Assembly: GCA_030433115.1 (NCBI GenBank)
Contig: JAUILH010000024.1
Coordinates: 1 to 37,202, forward strand
Source: Bacteroidia bacterium
Lineage (GTDB): Bacteria > Bacteroidota > Bacteroidia > Flavobacteriales_D > JAUILH01
Direction: 5' to 3'
Length of the DNA stretch: 37,202 nt
This document shows, in pieces, positions 33,086-37,202 of this stretch. A program made the translations under genes and the position numbers. Numbering within the stretch: the stretch's first letter is position 1; each line of letters begins with the position of its first letter. The notes beneath the pieces were generated by a model that saw only the letters and a list, made by a program, of their open reading frames with translations, was not told the origin of the DNA and did no database searches.

Positions 33086-33991
33086 ATGAAATTTGGTCAA
33101 TTAGACAATCTGGATGGACTGGCGTTTTCTTTGGGTCAAACACCTGAATCGAGCATTGAACTCCTTCAGAAACTCCCTCAAAAGGAAAAACACGTGTACA
33201 TTGGTTGTCCTGTATGGAGCGATAAAAACTACGTGGGTAAGGTCTATCCACCAAAAACCTCTGCTAAGAATTATCTAAAGGAATATTGCAAGCAATTCAA
33301 TAGTATTGAGGTAAATGCCACACGTTATGGCATGAAAACCAGAGACACCTGGGAACAATGGAAAACCTGTGCTACCAATGGCTTCAAATTCTCGTTTAAG
33401 TTCCCTGACAACATTATGATTCGAAAGAATTTACTGGACCAATCCGGCTCTCACATCAACCAACTGTTTGAAGCCATTGATTATTTTGCGGAATACGCAG
33501 GGATGCCTTTTATGCTTGTCCCCAATTACATGGGGAATAAACGATTTGATGAGCTCACTAAATTCATATCAAGCATGCCTCAGGAAGTTAAGTTGGCCAT
33601 TGAGATTCGAAACCTTGAAATTTTGAACAATTCGGAATTCCATAGTTTCCTTAGAGAGGAGGGACATAGTCTAGTCATCACTGATGCTCCTGGCAGAAGA
33701 GATGTCATTCATCAAACCATAACCAACGATACGCTATTTGTCCGGTTTGCAGGCGGCACACTTCATCCATCCGATTTTACCAGAATTGATGAGTGGTGTG
33801 AATTAACCATAGACTTGATGAACAAAGGGCTCAATACCGCTTACTTCTACATGCACCAACCCGCCCCAAACAAGTACATGAGCGCCAATTTAGCCAGTTA
33901 TATGATCCCAAAATTCAAAAAGGCATTTCCAAACGTCAAACTATCCATTCCTAAAGACTACTCTCAAGAGGAACAAGGATCGCTCTTTTGA
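33086..33991 (+). CDS. DUF72 family protein
   Basis: A 301-residue cytoplasmic protein with the DUF72 TIM-barrel-like fold: HVYIGCPVWSDKNYVGKVYP near residues 36-55, then KNYLKEYCKQFNSIEVNAT, FKFSFKFPDNI, FMLVPNYMG and TLFVRFAGGTLHPSDF. The function of DUF72 is not firmly established. It is a single gene after the repeat-rich gap, with no sign of belonging to the surface operon. Confidence 0.9.
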   Translation: MKFGQLDNLDGLAFSLGQTPESSIELLQKLPQKEKHVYIGCPVWSDKNYVGKVYPPKTSAKNYLKEYCKQFNSIEVNATRYGMKTRDTWEQWKTCATNGFKFSFKFPDNIMIRKNLLDQSGSHINQLFEAIDYFAEYAGMPFMLVPNYMGNKRFDELTKFISSMPQEVKLAIEIRNLEILNNSEFHSFLREEGHSLVITDAPGRRDVIHQTITNDTLFVRFAGGTLHPSDFTRIDEWCELTIDLMNKGLNTAYFYMHQPAPNKYMSANLASYMIPKFKKAFPNVKLSIPKDYSQEEQGSLF

Positions 33992-34043
33992 ATAAGTCAT
34001 GTGATACCAAGGTTAAGAAATTAGTTGCGCTTGATCATGCGAT

Positions 34044-34835
34044 TTGGTTCAAGAGTTTATTTTACCTTTGCGCTGCTTGAAAAATGCGACTAAATATCTC
34101 TTGCAGAAAACGCTTGGTTTGAGACGGTACCTTTATTTGTTCTCAAAATTCAAGATCAGAACCATCAAAAAAGACAAAAAGGAAACAGCCTTTTTCCTAT
34201 TTCTTGATTTGTTGGAAAAAGAATCTGGTGATTTCCTGGATATTGGTGCCAATATTGGCGTGATGAGTTACCATGCCGCCAAAAGATTTCCGCATAGCAG
34301 CATTTTTTCTTTTGAACCCATTCCACTCAATCTATACGTGCTAGAGAAGATTGTTGCCAACTATCAACTAGAGAATGTAGAAGTTCACCCCATTGCACTG
34401 GCTGAGAGAAATGGCAACATTCAAATGGTTCTCCCAAAAGAACATAAGGTCACCATGCACGGGTTGGCTCATGTGGTTCATGAGTCCATAGACACATTTA
34501 ATGACGGATTAAAATTCAAGGTCACCTGTGAAACGCTTGACTATTGGATGGTTGACAACCAGATAAAAAGCATTCGTGGCATTAAATTGGACGTTGAAAA
34601 TTACGAGCATTTTGTGCTTCAGGGGGCCGCTCACACAATTGACAATCATAGACCACCGATTTTCCTGGAATTGTGGGACAATCAAAACAGACAAGACTGC
34701 ATGCAATTTATGGCCAACAAAACCTACACTTGTTTTACCAATCATGGCAATAAACTCGTTCAATTCGAGCCACAAACTCATTCCACACAGAATTTTATCT
34801 TTATCCCTAATGAAAAGCTTCACTTGGTGACGTAA
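34044..34835 (+). CDS. FkbM family methyltransferase
   Basis: A class I SAM-dependent methyltransferase. The SAM-binding motif FLDIGANIGVMSYHAAKRF starts near residue 64 and is followed by IFSFEPIPLNLYVLEKIVAN and VEVHPIALAERNGNIQM. IKLDVENYEHFVLQGA is the FkbM C-terminal signature. FkbM enzymes often methylate sugars or small hydroxyls, and the polysaccharide genes downstream suggest surface glycan modification. The frame opens with TTG 34044, the only early choice besides internal TTGs, and the N-terminus is uncertain because a -7-like TACCTTTG (34063-34070) lies inside it. There are 22 bases to the flippase gene. Confidence 0.85.
   Translation: MVQEFILPLRCLKNATKYLLQKTLGLRRYLYLFSKFKIRTIKKDKKETAFFLFLDLLEKESGDFLDIGANIGVMSYHAAKRFPHSSIFSFEPIPLNLYVLEKIVANYQLENVEVHPIALAERNGNIQMVLPKEHKVTMHGLAHVVHESIDTFNDGLKFKVTCETLDYWMVDNQIKSIRGIKLDVENYEHFVLQGAAHTIDNHRPPIFLELWDNQNRQDCMQFMANKTYTCFTNHGNKLVQFEPQTHSTQNFIFIPNEKLHLVT
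34063..34070 (+). promoter_or_regulatory. -7-like element within the FkbM N-terminus
   Basis: TACCTTTG fits TAnnTTTG, but a TTTG (34043-34046) is only 16 bases upstream, so spacing is short. If active, it would start transcription at about 34077, beyond the TTG start used here. Confidence 0.3.
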
Positions 34836-34857
34836 TGTAGTGACGTAATGCAAATTT

Positions 34858-36300
34858 ATGCAAGGGAAATTCCTATCTAATTTATTGTTTCTGGTTTTAC
34901 TAAACCTACTGGTTAAGCCACTCTTCATCCTTGGGATTGATGCAGAAGTGCAGCTTCAAGTTGGCACGGAGAATTACGGGAATTACTTTGCCTTGCTCAA
35001 TTTCACCTTCCTCTTCAACATCCTTCTGGATTTAGGGCTCACAAATTATAATAACCGGTCGGTATCCCGAGACCCGTCAAAACTTAAAAGCGAGTATCCG
35101 GTTATCCTGGGGTTAAAATCACTGCTTCTTCTTGCCTATGTGTTGGTGTGTTGCTCAATAGGACTTATTCTAGATTTCAGCAATGAACAATGGGATTTAC
35201 TATTGGTGCTTTTCTTCAACCAATTCCTGGTAAGTATGCTCTTGTATGCCCGATCGAATCTGGCAGCTCTTCAAAGATTTAAACACGACAGCATCATTTC
35301 AATACTCGACAGAACTTTACTCATTATTTTTTGCTCGGTTTTGTTGTGGGGAAATGTGACTGACCGCAGTTTTCAAATAGAATGGTTTGTATACGCTCAA
35401 ACTATATCATACGGGTTAACCTTGATCACCGCCTTTATTTTCATGCCGGCGAATTTCCGTTTTGTTCTTCCACGATTTGATTTGAAGCAAAGTCGAGCAA
35501 TTCTTAAGAAGAGCTTACCCTATGCTTTATTGGTACTATTAATGATGATTTATAACCGAACTGATTCCGTCATGCTTGAACGCCTGCTCGATACCGGCAA
35601 ACATGAGTCTGGTGAATACGCACTTGGCTTCCGTTTGTTTGATGCAGTGAACATGTTTGCCATGCTATTCGCGGTGATCTTACTACCCATGTTATCTAAA
35701 ATGATCAAGCAAAACCAAAGTGTGAACACCTTAGTGAACATCAGTTTCAAATTGCTAATGAGTTTTGGTATTCCGCTCGCTTTGCTCTGTTTCTATTTCA
35801 GTGAAGAAGTTCTGGAATTAAGGTACCATTCAGTGAGCTCTAATGCCGCATTCTGCTTTTCCTGGCTGATGCTGAGCTTTTTGGGCGTTTGTTTCACCTA
35901 CATTTTTGGAACACTCCTCACTGCCAACGGCAACATGAAAGCGCTGAATTACATGGCTTTAACGGGCATCATAGTTAATATAGCTCTTAATTCAATCCTC
36001 ATTCCGGAACACGGGGCGGAAGGCGCAGCAATTGCCACATTTGTGACTCAAATCAGCACAGGACTCATTCAACTGTTTCTGGCACAATATTTTTTCAAAC
36101 TTGAAGTTATCAAGTCGTTGCTTTTTCCTCTGGGAATTTACTTTTTGGCCTGTTTTGGACTTATCTATTTGGTTCAGGATCAATTTGTCTGGCATCCTGC
36201 TGTGCTCCTCAGCAGTTTTGCACTGTGCATATTATTGGCCTGGATACTCGGGAACATTCAAATCAAGCCTTTTATCAAGGACCTCAGGAATAAGCAGTAA
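34858..36300 (+). CDS. Wzx-like polysaccharide flippase (MOP superfamily)
   Basis: A 480-residue polytopic inner-membrane protein with about 12-14 hydrophobic segments, of the MOP/oligosaccharide-flippase type that moves lipid-linked glycan repeat units to the periplasm. Typical landmarks are FNILLDLGLTNYNNRSVSRD in the first loop and YNRTDSVMLERLLDTG in the middle loop. It lies 22 bases after the FkbM methyltransferase and before a Wzz-like gene. No glycosyltransferase or polymerase is inside the window, so the glycan type (O-antigen, capsule or exopolysaccharide) is not known. The start ATG at 34858 is well placed. Confidence 0.88.
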   Translation: MQGKFLSNLLFLVLLNLLVKPLFILGIDAEVQLQVGTENYGNYFALLNFTFLFNILLDLGLTNYNNRSVSRDPSKLKSEYPVILGLKSLLLLAYVLVCCSIGLILDFSNEQWDLLLVLFFNQFLVSMLLYARSNLAALQRFKHDSIISILDRTLLIIFCSVLLWGNVTDRSFQIEWFVYAQTISYGLTLITAFIFMPANFRFVLPRFDLKQSRAILKKSLPYALLVLLMMIYNRTDSVMLERLLDTGKHESGEYALGFRLFDAVNMFAMLFAVILLPMLSKMIKQNQSVNTLVNISFKLLMSFGIPLALLCFYFSEEVLELRYHSVSSNAAFCFSWLMLSFLGVCFTYIFGTLLTANGNMKALNYMALTGIIVNIALNSILIPEHGAEGAAIATFVTQISTGLIQLFLAQYFFKLEVIKSLLFPLGIYFLACFGLIYLVQDQFVWHPAVLLSSFALCILLAWILGNIQIKPFIKDLRNKQ

Positions 36301-36305
36301 ATAAC

Positions 36306-36313
36306 TACTTTTG
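36306..36313 (+). promoter_or_regulatory. -7 element before the chain-length gene
   Basis: TACTTTTG fits TAnnTTTG and ends 21 bases before the ATG at 36335. There is no clear -33 box. Confidence 0.35.
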
Positions 36314-36334
36314 TCGACTTAATTATTGAACACT

Positions 36335-37202
36335 ATGAGTGAGGAAGAAAAAAGCGTAATCAATCAAAAGGATTTACTGGCCTTTCTGTGGACCTGGCGC
36401 AAACACATCATTATCATAACAGCGATTGGAATGATCACCTCCATTGTGGTGTCTTTAATGATGACCGATTATTATAAAGCAACTGCCACCATCGCACCAA
36501 CTAAAACTACCTCTGTAGAACTAGGGCCCAATGCAAAAAACAACATCAGTGAATTTGGAGATGAGGAAGATGCTTTGAGGTTGATGTTGATTTTGGAGTC
36601 TCCGCAAATTAGAGACAGCATCACTAAGAAATATAATTTATATGAACATTACGACATAGACTCAACCACAGAAAAAAACTTCAGGTACAAGTTTCAGAAA
36701 GAGTACGACAACAACGTTTACTTTGAAAGGACCAGGGAAAATGCCATTGAAGTGTGTGTTCTTGATAGGGACCCAAAAATGGCTCGTGACATTGCAAATG
36801 ACATAGTAATGTACGCCGACACTGTTATGAATCGCATGATTAGCAATAGTGCACTCCCCCGCATGTGGGCCGTTCAGGAAGAAATGGCTCTTCTAAAACA
36901 AGAAATGTCTGACTACCAGGACAAACTTGGTGCGCTGAGAGATTCCGGTGTGGTGGGTGAAAACGAAAGACGTAACCTACAAACCAATCTTTCCAACGCT
37001 AAAAAGGATAACGATACTGCAGAAATTGCCAAACTAGAAAGAACCATTGAAGCGGTTAGAAAATACGGAAGTGACTACGACATATATCTGGAACTGACAA
37101 AGGGATTAACCGTTCAATACACAGATTTTCTTCAAGACAACGCCCAGGCTAAATTGTATGTTGAAAATGACAAAGTTCGACAATCACATATTAGAAATTA
37201 CG
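36335..37202 (+). CDS. Wzz/GumC-like polysaccharide chain-length protein, 3' end cut by window edge
   Basis: Starts with ATG at 36335 and stays open for 289 codons to the right edge. The N-terminus MSEEEKSVINQKDLLAFLWT leads into a membrane helix (IIIITAIGMITSIVVSLMM), then the Wzz-type stretch DYYKATATIAPTKTTS and a long helical coiled-coil region with many Lys/Glu residues (EEMALLKQEMSDYQDKL). This is the architecture of chain-length determinants for O-antigen and exopolysaccharide. A C-terminal second membrane helix or kinase domain, if present, is beyond the window. It is 34 bases after the flippase gene and may also be read from a -7 box at 36306. Confidence 0.85.
   Translation, partial: MSEEEKSVINQKDLLAFLWTWRKHIIIITAIGMITSIVVSLMMTDYYKATATIAPTKTTSVELGPNAKNNISEFGDEEDALRLMLILESPQIRDSITKKYNLYEHYDIDSTTEKNFRYKFQKEYDNNVYFERTRENAIEVCVLDRDPKMARDIANDIVMYADTVMNRMISNSALPRMWAVQEEMALLKQEMSDYQDKLGALRDSGVVGENERRNLQTNLSNAKKDNDTAEIAKLERTIEAVRKYGSDYDIYLELTKGLTVQYTDFLQDNAQAKLYVENDKVRQSHIRNY

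Noticed and set aside
1..37202. tRNA or rRNA genes
   Set aside because: I read both strands for tRNA T-arm and anticodon-arm patterns and for rRNA motifs and saw none; a tRNAscan-SE run would settle it.

Overview
The window is chromosomal DNA of a Bacteroidota bacterium, most likely of the class Flavobacteriia (order Flavobacteriales). I cannot name the genus. The evidence is five T9SS cargo proteins with type A C-terminal sorting domains and one with a type B (gliding-associated) domain, the conserved mutY-ssb-gldE-gldD cluster, a 30-residue basic AURKAIP1/COX24-like protein typical of the phylum, and many start regions with the Bacteroidota sigma-factor -7 element TAnnTTTG, two or three of them with a well-spaced -33 TTTG-type box. 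Base composition looks moderately AT-rich throughout.

Layout. 1-334: an ArsC-family gene cut by the left edge. 539-5160: PAS-SpoIIE phosphatase, a T9SS cargo gene, prfB with an intact programmed +1 frameshift, and a DUF4105 membrane protein. 5205-8162: lpdA, hemH and an ElaA-type acetyltransferase. 8277-12806 (minus strand): T9SS cargo, recX, rng, the tiny AURKAIP1-like gene and an HU gene. 12945-16370: mutY, ssb, gldE, gldD. 16457-22669: an M14 carboxypeptidase with a T9SS signal, ctaA, two overlapping beta-barrel-like genes, a GH25 lysozyme and another barrel-like protein. 22775-25831: a large PKD/type B T9SS protein, then rplU-rpmA. 25832-33085: a six-gene operon bracketed by an inverted pair of REP/BIME-like repeats, with DUF983 read convergently against it. 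33086-37202: DUF72, then FkbM methyltransferase, Wzx-like flippase and a Wzz-like chain-length protein cut by the right edge, which looks like the start of a surface polysaccharide locus.

Most genes are housekeeping or ordinary envelope functions. The accessory-looking part is the operon at 26288-32252. It encodes a coiled-coil surface protein, three paralogous small lipoproteins sharing CNKYPEGP, an unrecognised 698-residue T9SS cargo and a YCF48-like T9SS cargo. All five junctions are 4-base ATGA overlaps. The repeat copies that flank it are about 160 bp long, face each other in opposite orientation, and fold into conserved hairpins. This is the best candidate for an undescribed system: a translationally coupled cell-surface assembly of unknown function.

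Regulatory features recognised include a terminator-promoter overlap between HU and the AURKAIP1-like gene, a bidirectional terminator at 8223-8257, the rpmA terminator, and several -7 boxes so close to start codons that leaderless transcripts are plausible.
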